This document shows positions 35,701-50,700 of a stretch of 64,000 bases of DNA, piece after piece. Every line of letters begins with the position of its first letter. Within the stretch, counting starts at the first letter, position 1. The stretch is taken from assembly GCA_036850595.1 (NCBI GenBank), contig CM072162.1:23589239-23653238 (forward strand), read 5' to 3'. The position numbers and the translations under genes are program-made. The DNA comes from Rhyacichthys aspro. Lineage: Eukaryota; Chordata; Actinopteri; Gobiiformes; Rhyacichthyidae. The notes beneath the pieces are model-generated. The model worked only from the letters and a program-made list of their open reading frames with translations. It had not been told where the DNA came from and searched no databases.

Positions 35701-38700
35701 CCTGGTTTAGTCCTGGTTTAGACCTGGTTTAGACCTGGTTTAGACCTGGTTTAGACCTGGTTTAGTCCTGGTTTAGACCTGGTTTAGACCTGGTTTAGTC
35801 CTGGTTTAGACCTGGTTTAGACCTGGTTTAGTCTTGGTTTAGACCTGGTTTAGACCTGGTTTAGTCAGTTTTTGGAGAATCTATTATATAATAAATATAA
35901 GAATAAATCTATCATTCAAAAAATTAAAAGCAAACTAAAACCTTTCAAATCCACCTAAAACCTGTTTGGATCCATTTAAAACTGTTCAAATCCAACTAAA
36001 ACCAGATCAAATCCATGTAAAACTTGATAAAATGCGACAAAAACCTGTTCAAGTCCATCTTAAACTAGTCTAAATCAGACTAAAACCTTTTCAAATCTGA
36101 CAAAAACCTGTTCAAATCCACCTATGACTTGTTCAAATCCAGCTAAAACCTGTTCAAAACCATTTAATATTTTTTATCACAAATATATTACCTGTTTCTT
36201 TTATAAAATCCGTAATCATCATTTAACTGGACGCTCTGTGGTTATGATCAAAAACATTATACGACGATAAACTAAAAATAAAACCCTTTCTCGTCGGAGC
36301 CTGAGGTGCTCCTCCATCGAGCGGTGGGTCTAACCTCGGAGCGTGACAGAAGCAGTCAGGAGATAATGAGCAGCAATTACACACCTCACAATGCTTTTAT
36401 TTAATTACGAGAGACGAGAGGAGACGAGGAGAAGGTGGCTCCGGGCGAGAGATAAAAACACTGTGAGGCTCACTCAGTGGAACGGGTCGGAGCAGAGTAA
36501 ACACAGGATTAAATACTGGAGCATTGTTTGGACACAACACAAGGATATTCTCTCTAAACCTGAGAGAACAAGAGTGGAAACCTGTTAAAATCCAACTAAA
36601 GCATGTTAAATCCAAATAAAACCTTCTCAAAACCCACTAGAACCTGTTAAAATCCAACTAAAGCATGTTTAATCCAAATAAAACCTTCTCAAAACCCACT
36701 AGAACCTGTTAAAATCCAACTAAAGGATGTTAAAATCCAAATAAAAGCCATTTAAATCCAACCAAAACCTGTTAAAACACAACTAAATCCTGTTTAAATC
36801 CAACAAAAGCATGTTAAATCCAAATAAAACCTTCTCAAAACCCACTAGAACCTGTTAAAATCCAACCAAAGCATGTTAAATCCAAATAAAACCTTCTCAA
36901 AACCCACTAGAACCTGTTAAAATCCAACTAAAGCATGTAAATTCCAAATAAAAGCCATTTAAATTCAACCAAATCCTGTTAAATTCCAAATAAAACCTTC
37001 TCAAAACTGACTTAAACCTTTTCTGATCCAACTAAAACTCACTCAAATCCAACCAAAACCTGTTAAAATCCAACTAAATCCTGTTTAAATCCAACTAAAG
37101 CATGTTAAATCCATCTAAAACCTGGCAGGACAGGTGTGCTGGGGTCTCACCTGAGTCGTTGCGCAGGTACGAGGACATGGCGGGGATGAGGCAGGACTGG
37201 CTCAGCAGCTCCTGGAGAACAGCAGGAAGAGCCGAGCTGTTGTGGGCTCTGCCGTCGGACGAAGAGCCGTCTGAGCCGTGAGCGCCGCTGGAGCCGGCCG
37301 GGTTTATGTAGCTCGCCAAAACCTGCCCCGGAAAACCAGTCAGGGTATTATAAACCAACTAAAACAGCTCAAATCCACATAAAACCTGTTCAAAACCAAC
37401 TAAAACCTGTTTAAATCCAACTAAAACCAGCTCAAATCCACATAAAACCTGTTCAAAACAAATAAAACCCATTTAAAACCAACTAAAACCTGTTTAAATC
37501 CAACTAAAATCTGTTCAAAATCAATTAAAACCTGTTTAAATCCAACTAAAACCTGTTCAAAACCAATTAAAACATGTTCTAAACCAACTAAAACCTGTTC
37601 AAAACCAATTAAAACCAGCTCAAAACCAACTAAAACCTGTTTAAATCCATATAAAAACTGCTTATAAACAAATAAATCATGTTTAAATCCAGCTAAAACC
37701 AGTTCAAATCCACATAAAACCTGTTCAAAACCAACTAAAACCATTTATATCCAAATAAAACCTGTGCAAATATATAAATAAATATTTAATCCCAGTTTCT
37801 ATAAATCCCAGTCAGTGCCTTCACCTGGAGCAGACAGGTGACGTGCTCCTCCTCCAGACGCTGTTTAGTCAGAGCCTGCTCCACGTCCCACCCGGAGGCC
37901 GTGGACCCCGTCCCGAAGCCGGTCCCTTTGGCCCAGTACAGCTGCTGCTCCTCCGAGGTCCCTCCGCCGTGACAGCTGGACATCTGAGGCTGGGACGAGG
38001 AACCGGGGACAGAGCGATTAAACCACGCTTCAGCATCACTTACAGGACAAAACCAAGCACTTTTTCAAACTTTTCCAGCACCAAGTCACACATTTCCCAA
38101 TAGTTTCACTACTTCTTTTACTTAAGATCACTTTCTTTCACTTTTACGGTTTATTTTCTTAACTTTTCCAACAGTAGCACAAACCTTTTAATGTTTTCTC
38201 TGTTATTTAAGTCTGAGATGGTACTTTGAAATATTTTTAATACTTTTTTTCCTTAAAGATAATGCACTTTCAAGGCTTTTTTTTTGAAAAATGAAAGAGT
38301 TTTACAATCGTTTTAAGGAGCTTTTGTATTTTTTCCCCAAATAGCAGTTTATGAATACAATCTAGTTCATAAATTTAAATAAAAAACTACTTTTTGTTCT
38401 TGAATGTGTCACTTATCCTTCAAAATAAAATTCATTTCTAGAGGTTGATATTCATAAGATTCTACTTTGTGCCTCAGTTTGTTGTTTGAGATAGTGCTCA
38501 AAAACCACCTTAAACTTGTTTCAATCCATTTAAAACCTGTTCAAGTCCAATTAAAATCTGTTCAAATCCACATAAAATCTGAACAAATCCACACAAAACC
38601 TGCCTGAATCCAGCCAAAACCTGTTTAAATCCAACTAAAACCTGTTTTTGATCTTTCTTTATTCTTGATCCTAGTTTTTGTCTCATATTTTGACCCACTC

Positions 38701-41700
38701 TCTTCTGTTTTTTTCAGGGAGAGTTCTCCAGCAGAAGCTCGATTTATGAAGTCTCTCAAGGACAAATCGAGCACGAAGCATCAGCGTCTGGCTCCGGTTC
38801 AAACATTAGTCTCAGGACGTCTCCATAAATCCACTCAACAGGGACAGACTCACAGCTGAACACACTTTAACTCAGGGTTTAATACAGACCGAGAGAAGTG
38901 AGGTCAGACATGAACAATTAGCTCCAGGCACACACTCATTTAGAAGGATTTTAGTCTTGATTCGACAGAAAGAAGGGAATGAGACGGAGGAAATGTTTCA
39001 TTCAATCAAGGTTGATGTTCAAATCCAACTAAAACCTCTTCAAATCCATCTAAAACCTGTTCAAATTCAACTAAAACCTGTTCAAATTCAACTAAAACCT
39101 CTTCAAATCCATCAAAAATCTGTTCAAATCCAACTAAAACCTGCTCAAATCCAACTAAAACACGTTCAAATCCAACTAAAACCTGCTCAAATCCAACTAA
39201 AATCTGTTCAAATCTGACTAAAACATGTTCAAAACCAAATAAAACCTTCAAATTAAAGTAAAAACAAGCTTCATCATCACTTCCAGCTCAAATTCAAGCA
39301 CTTTCAAGGCCCTTTTATAAACCTTTCCAGGAGCAAGTCGGACATTTCCCAATTGTTTACACTACTTCTTTTACTTTATAATCACTTTCTTTCTCTTAAG
39401 TCACATTAAAGCACTTTCACGGTTTATTTTCTTATCTTTTCCAACAATTATTTTAGTCTGAGATGGTACGTTTAAAGATTTTTACTACATTTTTTCCTGA
39501 AAGACAATGCATTTTATTTCAAATTTGAGCATTTTCAAGTGTTGCTTTTGAAAAATAAAGGTGTTTTAAGTTTTAAGGAGCTTTTGTTTTCAGACACAAA
39601 TAAAATAAAAGGATCCGTGTGTTTTTGAGGTTTGAGAGGTACCTCGGAGACGCTGGAGCTGGCGTTGGGGTTCCTGGGAGCGTGGTGACTCAGAGCAGAC
39701 AGACAGGCCAGGATCAGGTGAATCGCTCCGATCTCCAGAGCCATGCGTCGCAGTAAAACCCCGTCGTCCGTGGTCAGAGGCGTGCTGCTGAACAGGGCTC
39801 GGAGAACGTGGAACGGCAGCGTGGGCAGAACGTTCGCCGACGGAGACTGAAGGATGTGACCTACGTAAAAACACAGAGTCAGAGAAGAACAACTGAAAGA
39901 GCTTTAACTCCTCCTGGACCTGGACAATTTAATGTGTGGAGTTTATTTTTATTTTTCCATAACTTTTGCTGTGTTCTGTCCATTCCGTTCTGGGTTTTGT
40001 TTTGTTTTTTACTTCAACTCTTTCTTATTACTTTTTTTCTGCCATTGACTCTCATTCAAAATCCAAGAACTTTAATCATTAAAACTGGCATTTAAAGGGT
40101 TATAAATTCAGAAAACTCATACATATTTCTATAATGGCATTAATAAAAATATGGAACAGCTACGTCCCACATGATATTTCTATGGCCACCTTTAAAAGAG
40201 CATGTGTTTGTGTCTCAGGTGGACCCCAGAGTTAAAGAGCTCTTCTGTGGGACTCACTTCCTTCTCCGTCGTCCGTGACCCCCAGCACCAGTCTGAGCAG
40301 ACACTGAGCGTGCTTCCTCTCCTTCAGCAGCACCTCGGCGTATCCCGGCAGACGCAGGAACAGACCGAAGGCCGCCAGAGAGTGAGCGGGGATGGGGGAC
40401 ATGGTCTGGACCGAGGAGGACGAGGACGAGGAGGACGAAGACTGGGACTGCTGTTTGTTTATGGGAGGGGGCTCGGCGGCGATGGACTCCGGAGCCTCGT
40501 AAACCAGCTCTCCAGACTGCTCTATGGTCACCCACTCGAACTGGTCGCTGTCTTTGGGCTTCTCCTGAGACGACGACGGGACGACAGGAGCGCTCACCTG
40601 AGGAGCAGAGGACATCACACCTGAGTCCTGATAATACAGAGGAGTCCTGGGCCAGGGGCTACAAACCAAACAAACCCCAACAATCCCAGGAACAGGGTTT
40701 TCAACTCTAGAGTTAGCCCTGGGTTCCTCTGGAGGTCAGGCCCCTTCACGTGAAACATTTGGGACTAAACGACCAATCACAGCGACACTGGAGAGAGTTA
40801 AAAATAAATATCACTGATTCTATTAAACCTAATGAGGATGATGAACACATTGTTTCAATATGACATAACTTTACAGTGTCACTAGTTCACTGTACGTTTG
40901 TGCCTCTTCCTCGTCGACTCCTGCAGCTGATCTCTCGTCTGTGATTGGTCTGTGGCTGTGTTTCTATCCTCGACCTGGATCTGAACCTGCTCCGTTCACA
41001 GATCTACCTCCAGAGAAACTCAACCAGCTTCGTGTTACCGGAAACATACCTCACTAACCTCCAGCTCCTACAGGGCCCTGCAGGAAGTGTCCTTTTGTTC
41101 TTTTTGTCCCTTAAACCTGTTTCTATGACGTTATTTAACATGCACACCTTTTGGGCCTTGTTTGACTGCCGTGTTTGTGATGTTCTTAAAACCCCTGAGC
41201 TGTTCAGTCATTATTTTTGATCAGCTTTATCCAGACAGTGATGAAAAGACTAATGAGACTAAAATGATGAGTGTTGAGTGAATGACCTGCTGGATGACGT
41301 CCGGGTAGAGCATGGGCAGCCTCTCTGCGATCAGAGCCAGGCCTCCCATCCCGGCGAAGACCTGCAGCGGAGACTGGACCGGGCTGGTGTCCAACAGAGA
41401 CTCGTCACTGGAGTCCAGCAGCTCGTCGGCCGCAGACATGGGCTCGTCCTCGGGACAGGAGTTCAGGACGTCCTCCACTGGGAACAGACAGAACCGACGC
41501 TTTAGATTCGTTTGAGCGTCATTTTAAATTCACTGAGACAAACAGAACCAGACTCTGACCTTGTTCTAACGCAGTCTGAAGGTTCAAATATAAACGTAAT
41601 TTAACACCAGACTCAACGTGGACGTCCTTTAAAGTCCATTAAAACTAAAAGCATAAACGACTGACGACACGTTTCTATTTTTATCTGAAAAGTCGAATGG

Positions 41701-44700
41701 GTTTTGGACGAACGCTGAAGACGAGAAAAGGTTTAATTCCCAAAAGAGCAGCACAGGTTTGAGGTAAAATAAAGCGCACTCCAGGAGCTTTTAGAGGAAG
41801 ACTCTGAGGAGAAGACTCCATTAGACTGAAAAACTTTAGTGTTTACTGCAGTTTCAGACACAAACTTTATCTGAAGACAAGAAACTAGGCTTTGAAAACT
41901 TCCATTTCCTTTTCTTTACCTGCCTTCAGAAGTTTCACTGAAGTAGATAAAAACAAGTCCAGGACTAATCCAGGTCTAAACCAGGATTAAAATGGGCCTA
42001 AAACAAGACAACCCATCAAATAAATATGGACTAAACAAGGTCCAACCCCAGACTAGAACCAGGACTGAACCAGGTCTAAACTAGGATTTGACGAGGACTA
42101 AAACTGGTCTAAACTACGAGTAAACCAAGTCTAAACTGAGACTAAACTAGGATTAAACCAGGACTTGTTTAGTTGGATTTAGTTCATTCTGTCTCTGAGT
42201 GCGTCCTGAGCAGGTGTGTTCTTACCTTTCTCGGTGCGGAGCCTCTTGAAGGAGTCGGTCTTGGACAGGCCCGGGTCAGAGATGACCTTCGACCCCAGTT
42301 TTACAGTGAGGTTGATGGACTGATAGCCCTGAGGCAGCTTCCTGTCGTAGAGAAGAGTGAGCAGCTGAGCCAGGGTCATCTCCGGAGGCAGCGGCTGACC
42401 TGAGAACAGACCAGAGACCAGGAAAATAAAACCCTCCAAACTAAAGTCATTAATGAGAACGAAAACTTAATGTATCGACACTTTTGAAAAAAAAAACTAA
42501 ACTGAACAGAGACTAAATCCATCAAAAGGAGAGGAGTTGAGAAGAGATCCAATCAGAGGTTTTTGAGCGTCGCTGAAGTGATGTCAGACACAAACATTTG
42601 TTAGACATTTTTTGAATGCACTGCCATTGCAGTTCAAATGTACATTTCTATTATTTTTTTCATTATTAGATAATATCTCTTTATTGGAGCACGTTTTTTG
42701 TGCATTAGGACAAAAGGTCCAATATAATCTGTAACTACACTAAAAATAAAAAATCAAACACAATACCAATTTTTGACAATCCCAGGCTCTGATAGTTCCC
42801 CACACAAAAAAAAATATTATTTGCATTTATTGGATGGAATTTTTTTTTGTGGTTTTTGTCTCATTTAGAAATAAAGTTTTAATCACAAAAACATTTTGTC
42901 CATTAAATTTAAGAAACACAATGAATATTTGTTATGTTTAGTGAGGAGTAAAGATTAGAATATCTATTTAAAAAAAATGGAATTATGCATTAATAGATAA
43001 ATATTTTTATGGATTTATTTATTGGATTATTGAGTTGTATTTTTTGTGCTCTAGGGCGAAGGATGCGACAGAAATCCTAGGGAAGATTAAAAACAGAAGG
43101 AAGTGGCCGACCTGGAAGCAGTTTGTGGTAGAGGTGGAAGACGGGGACGCTGATGGTTTTGGACGAAGGGTCGACTCCGGACGAGGAGCTGAGTTTGTCG
43201 CTCATGACTCGGCCTCTTCTGGACGGAGGCCTGGGAGGAGTGGACAGAGCTCGCTTCGACTGCGACTTCAGACCTGAGCACAAACAACACAGAAATAAAG
43301 TATTAACAACGGTTTTATGATAAAGAGATGAGGGAAAAGTGAGTGGACGTGAACCTGAGGCGACCACGACGCTGTAATTGTCCTGGAAACCGTTGTCCGC
43401 CTTCATTTTCTCCTTCTCCTCGTGATTCTTCTTCTCTTTGTCCTCTTTCTGTTCGTTTATCAGTTTGGCCGTGATGCTCGGAGTGTCTGAAGAGGAAACA
43501 AAGACAGGAAAAAGTGAATATGAGCTGGACACTGTTAAATGTTGAGTGAATGGAGTGGTTTTAGTGACGGTGCTTCATGTACTGACTGTAGAAGTGAGAC
43601 CCAGTCACATAAATTATTCTCTTCACAAATTCTTAAACCTCTTACTGTTTTCTTCTAAATTGTGAAACAGACTTTTCTACTTTGCAGAATTCAAAACTGT
43701 TGCTTATTTTGAAAATGATTTGATAAAACAGACTCTGGACAAAGTGCATTTGAATGAAAAACGCGTTTAAATGGATAAAGAAAGAACAAGTGAATTAAAC
43801 CCCTCAAAAATACACTAGATTTCAATTTATTTCGAGTGTCTGCTTCTTGTTTGTCATTTTTTGGTGTAAATTGTCTCGTGTAAATCCAAATGGCCAATGG
43901 CTCAGTTAAACCCCTCTCTCAGCAGCTAATCTGTCATATTTTGGTGTATTTTTAAATCTTGTTCGATCCAGAGTCCAGAGCTGCAGCAGATTAACTGTGT
44001 CTCTGTGTTATTTAAGTATTGTGAGGGTTAAGAGCGGGGACAGTGTCCGGTTTCTGTCAGCTGTTCAAGGTCTGGAGGTGAGCCGTACGTCAGCTGCGTT
44101 CGCTCTGACGGTAAATCTGCAGCTCACGGTTTTTCACGACCTCGAGCGGGACAGGACGGCACAAGGACGGGCTCAGGAGACTGAATCAAACTGAGACTAA
44201 ACGTAGATTTGAATGAAAAACCCATGAAATAAAACCCCTTTAATCATTCAAAATAAGTACAAACTACAACAAAGTGAAAGAAATGCTCGTTTGTAGCAGC
44301 TTTTCCAGTGTTTCCATTAAATTTCAAAGACAATAGAGAAATGTCCATTTGATTCACTGTATTTGTAGAAAATAGATATTTATCGCATCAATAAGGTCCA
44401 GTAAAAATCCAGTAAAGGCTTAAATAAGTGTAAATAATAATTAGCTAATACACTGGAAATTTTGAAATAACTTTTAATTATAAAACTGTGGTTCCCAAAC
44501 ATTTTTATTTGGTTCATAAAAAATTAAATAAAAATAAAATGAAAAATAAATAAATAAATAAATAGAAGAAATATTTAAAAAAAATATATAAAAATTCAGG
44601 AAAATACTAAAACAAATTATATTTATTAAAAGTAGCTAATAATAAATCATGTTTTTTAATGCGTTTTTAGTTATGTCATTATTATTATATTGACTGATTA

Positions 44701-47700
44701 TTTTATGAAGCACTTTGGGCAGAAATGACTGTTTTAAATGTGAGTATTTTCTATCGTCCGATCGACAGACTGCAGTGTTTAGAAATAGACGTTTTGGTCC
44801 TTTGACCCCTGAACTCTGACCTGAGACTCTGTCCAGGACCTCGGCCAGAGTGGTGGAGATGGGCAGGTGCAGCGTGCGATACTTGTGTCCCGCTCCGTAC
44901 ATCGGGTGCTGGATCATGTGACTCGTGGCGTTGATGCGTCCTTTGTACAACTGTGAAAATAAAACACAAAATACGACTCCTTTAAAGTGTTTCTTCATGT
45001 TTTGTTTCTATGTTTATAATACATTTGTGAAAATATTTCTAATCCAATCCCAAAAATAATGGACTTCTTGCTAAATAATGATCCCAGCCTTAGTTATAAG
45101 CCTCAACAGCCATTCTTTTTTATCATCTACCTGCCAAATAATGAGCCTAGTGATACTGAAAATTATAAATGAAGAAAAAACGACAAAGAGAGGATTTAAA
45201 GTGAGTTTTTGCAACAGAATCGGTTGTTTTTGGTCTAAACAGAGGCACTAAACTCTCATTGGTTTGTGTTTGTTCTGTTTTGTGTCTGTTTTCTGAGTGT
45301 TGACAGAAACTCTCTGCTGAATGTTGAAGGTTAAATGAACGGTGCCAGAGGCGGAGTGTGAGCTGCAGGGCACAAACAAATCACTGCAGAACAAATAAAA
45401 GCAGCCAACGTATAAACCACAACCTGCAGCTGCAAAAAGAGCAATAAAAGACCTGGATTTGGAAAAACTAAACCCTTTTCTCTCTGAAATAAATTTAAGA
45501 AATGTTTAATAAATCTGATGCTGGTCCCATTATGTTCAGCTCTAAACTATGAATTAATATTATGTTTTACAAATTCTCCTTCATAATCTAAATCACTGGA
45601 GAAATGAACCACTTTCTGTGTATATTTAATACTATTCTTTAGGTTTATAACTGATTTGTTTTCTCCAAACTCCTTCAAGGTCAAAGGAAACATGTTCTGA
45701 CAAAACATAACAAAAATATGGGTGCAGATTTTATCTGTTGACTTGAATTAACCATTTAAAACAGATTCTTGGGTCTAAATTTTAAATGTCAAGTGTTTCA
45801 AATCCATTTTTAGCAGAACATTTAGTTTAGTCTCTGTGGTGCAGCTCCTGTCTGCTTCGCCAAACTGGGAATACACTGAAAACTATCGACTGCAGGGAAT
45901 AAATATGGAAAATAAAGCTTTTTGAAGGTATTTCTGGTCTAAATACTGAGAGTTCTGCACGTTTCTGTCCTGTTCCTGAGTTAGAGTCCAGAGTCCAGAG
46001 TCCAGAGTCCAGAGTCCAGAGTCCAGAGTCCAGAGTCCAGAGTCAGAGTGGATCCTGCTGAGTGTCCGTCTGGATCAGAGCGACCTTCCCAAAGGGCGAG
46101 ATGACACTGAGCCATTATCTCAGGAACAATGAGAGAGCTGCGGTGTTAAAAAGCCTGCTTTGAGTGATTAAACCCCATCTTTCCAATTACTCAGCATTAA
46201 CAGAACTGAGAGACATTAAAGGCGAGAGATACAGGTTTGTAAAAGGCTGCGCTGCCCCCTAGTGACCAAAACTACAAACTGGGGCATTATTATTGTTGTA
46301 AAAGCCCAAATACTGACTGATTTCTGAGCAAATAATAAAATCTAGAGGCCTTTATGTCTGAGAAAAGCATAAATAAAAAGGGCTCTGTCACTTTGCAGCA
46401 TTAAAACAGAACAAAAGCCGTTTAATATGATTTTTGTTGCTTCATTTTGTCCAGCTCACAATTTTTTTCTGTTTTAGTCAGATTTGATCAGGTTTTAGTC
46501 AGATTTGATCAGGTTTTCCTTGGCTCTGAGATGTGAGGCTGTGTCGTACCGGACAGGGCGACTGCAGGAAGACGGTGACCTTCTCGTCCTCCAGCATCAG
46601 CTGCAGGAAAAGGCGACGGATGAATCCTGAGATGTTTCCAGAGACGGGGACGTTTCCTCTTTGTGGAGCCGACTGGAACAGCTCACACAGAACCTGAGAC
46701 CCACAAAGACTGGTCACAACATGGTCACAACATGGTCTAAACATGGTCTAAACACTACACGTCCTACAAGTCCTCAGGTTTCACTCTGGAGATCTGGATC
46801 TGGGTTGTAGCTCCACTGTTAACACTTACGTTGGTTTTACCAGGATTTAAGGCTCGATCTGACCATTTATTTTAACAAAACCTGCATCTCTGACACACAT
46901 TTCTGCAGCTGAAGTGTTTTTGTGGATAATGCAGATATTTAAACAATAGTTCCACACCTTTATGAAAGGATTTTTATAAAAGTTTTACTAACAAATTAAT
47001 AATTAAACAGATAAGATTCAGACCTGTGCCATGAGCCTCTGGTTGTTGGGGTGACATGAGATGCATTGCAGGAAAAAGGCCACAGTTGCGTTTTCCAGCG
47101 CCGTCCTCTGCTGCGTCGTGAGTCCTCCGCTTTGTCCCGACGACGCCAAAGAGAACCGAGAGCCGGGGTTCGAGGTCTGATGCTGCGTTTGGGAAACACT
47201 ACAAGAAGAAGACGGCGAAGACGAGGATGACGTGGAGCCGAGAGACTGACAGCTGGCGTTCGAATGACAAAGCAAAAACAGCAAAGCGGTCCATAACGGG
47301 TTGACTTCGGGGCCTCCGAGCCAGTCTTTCATGGCGTGGCTGTTCCCGACTTCTGTGAGGAAACGTAGAACCGGAGCCGCTAACTCCGCCGCCAGAGTTT
47401 GTCGACTCTGAGACGCCGCCGAAGCAGACGTCGAGGAGTTAAAATGATGGTGGTGGTGTCTCCTTTCCGCTTGAGAAGCCGGCAAAGGCAAATCGGCGCT
47501 CGCTAACAAGCTAACGCAAAACTGAGTCAAGCTACGAACCAAAAACGAGGGCAAACCCGAGTCTAAGAGCTGATCGATGGCTCCGGGGGACTGAGAGGCG
47601 GCGGCTAGGGTGGTGAGCTGGGACTCGGAGAGGTTGACGGGAGGCCTGAGGTGTTTGGAGTCGTCGTTGAGCTCGATCTGCTGCTTCTTGCCGTCGTCGG

Positions 47701-50700
47701 TCATGGCCAGGCGGCGGTGAGGGGCCTGAGACGAGGGGACGGACACGATGCCCATCCAGGACATGAGCAGAGAGAAGTAACTGGGGTGAATGTGGCACAT
47801 GGAGCAGAGAAGACTGTCCACCGCCTTCTTCAGCACGATGTTACACGGAAGAGACATGGACCAGTTATACAGCAGCCTGCGGCAGACAGGAAACAACATT
47901 AACAAATAAATCCTGTTCAAATCAAAGTAAAACCTATGCAAAACCAAGTAAAACCTGTGAAAAAGAAACTAAAACCTGTAAAAAACAATCTAAACCTGTG
48001 AAAAAACAAACTAAAACATGTGAAAAACAAACTAAAACCTGTGAAAAACAGACTAGAACCTGTTAAAATCTACTAAAATCTGCTCAAATTAATATAAAAC
48101 CTACTCAAATCCAAGTAAAACCTGTGAAAAACAAACTAAAACCTGTTTTAATCCTTCAAAAACCTGCTCAAATCTAAGAAAACCTGAAAAAAAAACATTT
48201 TTATTGTTTAGTTTAATTATAACACTTAACTGTGGACTTTGTAAAGAGTAAAATTAATTAGACTTACTCGCACTTAAGAGACCAACAGCCTGAACAATAA
48301 CTTTAACCTCTTATAAAAGTTAAAACCTTTCTAAATGATGAAATAAAACCCCAAACACTGACTCGAACAGCTCCCTGTTGAGCAGCGCCGGCAGGTCGTA
48401 GTCCACCGGGAGCTCGTAGCTGTGCCACAAGATGGCCGCCACACAGTGAAGGTGAGAGGGCGAGGGCATGAGCAGGCCGTACTCCCGAGAAGAGGCCGAG
48501 GCGCCGAAGCCCAGCGGAGAGGTGAGTTTATGGGCCGCCACACGGGACGAGTCGTGCACCCACTGGAGCAGGGCCTGGATCCTGAACGCACCACAGATAA
48601 AAATACAATTAAACAAGAAACGGATAAATGATTCTGATTTTTACAGAGGATCAGATCACAGAGTAGAAAAAAAATAAATAAAAGAAACTGTATTTTTTAT
48701 TTTATTATAAATGATGCTAAGATTTTCATATGACTTTTAGTGATTTAAAATATTAATGTTGATGCTGCGTTAAATCCAACTAAAACCCATTTATGTCCAA
48801 CTAAAACCTAATAAAATCCAACTAAAACCTGGTCAAAACTGATCAAAATCTGGTCAAAGCCAACTAAAACCTGTTCAAAATCGACTAAAACTTGTTCAAA
48901 ATCGACTAAAACCTGCACAGTCCAACTAAAACAAACGAAAACTAAAAGCTGTTCAAAACCTGTTTAAGTAGAACTAGAAGTCATTAAATGATTTTTCTTT
49001 TATTCTAGACCCATTATCCCTCTTCTGTTAAAATCTCTCGATAAAATTTTAACCTATTGATCAAATCCAAACCAGTCAAACTTAGACCTGTTTGTAGTTT
49101 GTGTTTAAACAGAAGGTTTTTATGGCACTGATGTAATATTTATGACTAAAGTTAATGAGGAGACACTAAGGACACATTTTACAGTCGGTTTATGAGTCTG
49201 TCTGAAAAACCACCTTCAGCTGCTCTTATTCTCCTCGAGACATTTAAGGACACTGGGATTTTCGGAATTATTTAATTGAGACGTTTAAGGACAATGTTAT
49301 TTCTGTTCCGTTTAAATCTAATTGTGACGTCTGAGGACAGATGGGTTTTTGGGAGGATTTAATGGAGGAGTTTGAGGATAAATGGAGAGACAGCAGAGTT
49401 TTGATTGTATTTTTTGGTCTGGTACCTGTCTTTGGTGCCGGAGTCCTGCGTGGTGCCGAGCTGGTACAGAATATCGATGGTGGAGTCTGAGGACAAACCG
49501 TTCAATCGGCCGAAAAGAAGAGGACTGTTCAGATCTGAAGAGACAGAACGAGAGTTACTCAGAGTGAAACTAGAGGGCAAATATAGTGGTTTATCTTGGT
49601 TAAAATCCATCTAAAACCTGTTCAAATCCACCTAAAACCAGCCCAAAACTACCTAAAACATGTTAAAATCCTACTAGATCTATTTTAATCCAACTAAAAC
49701 CTGTTTTAATTCACCTAAAACCTACAAAAACTCACTCAAAACTGTTTAAATCTAAGTAAAACCTGTTCAAATCCAAGTAAAACCTGCAGAAAACAAACTA
49801 AAACTGGTTTAAATCCATCTAAAACCTGCTCAAATCCAACAAAAACTGACTAATATCCAACAAAAACCTGCTCAAATCCAACTGAAACCTGTTCAAATCC
49901 AGATAAAACCTGCTCAAATCAAACTAAAACCTGACTCCTGCTCAAATTTCTTGTAGCAGTATTTGTCCAAACCTCTTTCATCATTAAACTGTAGAGTGAA
50001 CTTTCATTTGGTTCAAAGCTATGCACCAGAGTAAACCAACGTTAGACTCACTCGCGGGGTCGGTCCCTGAAGCGGCGCAGTTCCTGAGCAGGATGTCGAT
50101 GAGTTTCAGGCCGATCCTGGTGGACTGCAGCCCGATCTTCACCAGCACGGCCTCGATGTTGGGCGAGTGCATGCCGCAGTACGGAGACATGAGCAGAGCG
50201 GCGCAGGTCTGCAGCAGGTTCGCCGTCGGAGCAGCCGCAGACGCCATCATGGCCTCCAGGTCGCTCACGTGGGTCAGACAGTGGTGCAGCAGACGCAGCC
50301 AACCGATGCTGGGGAAACAACGCACTCTTCATTAATCACATTTGTTGTAAAGTTCAGTTCCTCTGTCCACACTCAGGCCTGATTACTGTCAATAGTCTTA
50401 AATAGAACCTGTCTGACAAAGAGAAGCAGGACAAAAGATCTCAAAATACTCATTAACTTTTACCACAAAAGGACTGAACACATGGGGCTGGGAAGGTTTG
50501 GATAGTTTTTTCCCTCAGTAAAATAAATAAAAATAAAATAGAGTGACAAAACCGTGTAAAAAAAAAAAAAAAAAAAAAAAAGAAATCATACTTTTTCACA
50601 GGACTGTATCAGAGAAAACAAACCAGAGCCTGAGTCAAACGGACCAAAAGGAGCTTCACAGACCAGGTGTGGACTCGGAGCAGTACCTGGTTTTGGAGAC

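Larger units (their letters stand above)
35866..37150 (-). other. birc6 14 kb intron, part between the tunar end and exon 37
   Basis: Mostly 21-bp repeats, plus a unique, slightly GC-richer block at about 36290-36500 with no recognised product. Confidence 0.75.
37990..39642 (-). other. birc6 intron between exons 35 and 36
   Basis: Contains the duplicated ~310 bp segment and two 21-bp arrays. 38650-39000 is unique non-coding sequence. Confidence 0.8.
39861..42225 (-). other. birc6 introns between exons 32 and 35 (exons at 40258-40597 and 41287-41477)
   Basis: The intronic parts are unique AT-rich sequence, dispersed repeat copy A (39975-40185), and degenerate 11-bp repeats (CCAGGTCTAAACCAGGATT-like) at about 41945-42165. 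No further exon is needed by phase. Confidence 0.8.
42400..44820 (-). other. birc6 introns between exons 29 and 32 (exons at 43112-43273 and 43355-43486)
   Basis: Intronic DNA is AT-rich, especially 42600-43030 and 44400-44720. A CpG-richer patch at about 44030-44170 has no recognised function. Confidence 0.8.
44951..47023 (-). other. birc6 introns between exons 27 and 29 (exon at 46550-46693)
   Basis: Unique AT-rich sequence with the GAGTCCAGA array at 45985-46044 and a tandem AGTCAGATTTGATCAGGTTT pair at about 46477-46516. No other signal. Confidence 0.8.

Noticed and set aside
37421..39251. VLVGFEQ heptad-repeat frames at 37421-37744 and 39006-39251
   Set aside because: The 21-bp repeat equals seven codons, so an open frame arises by arithmetic. 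No start context, promoter or splice support.
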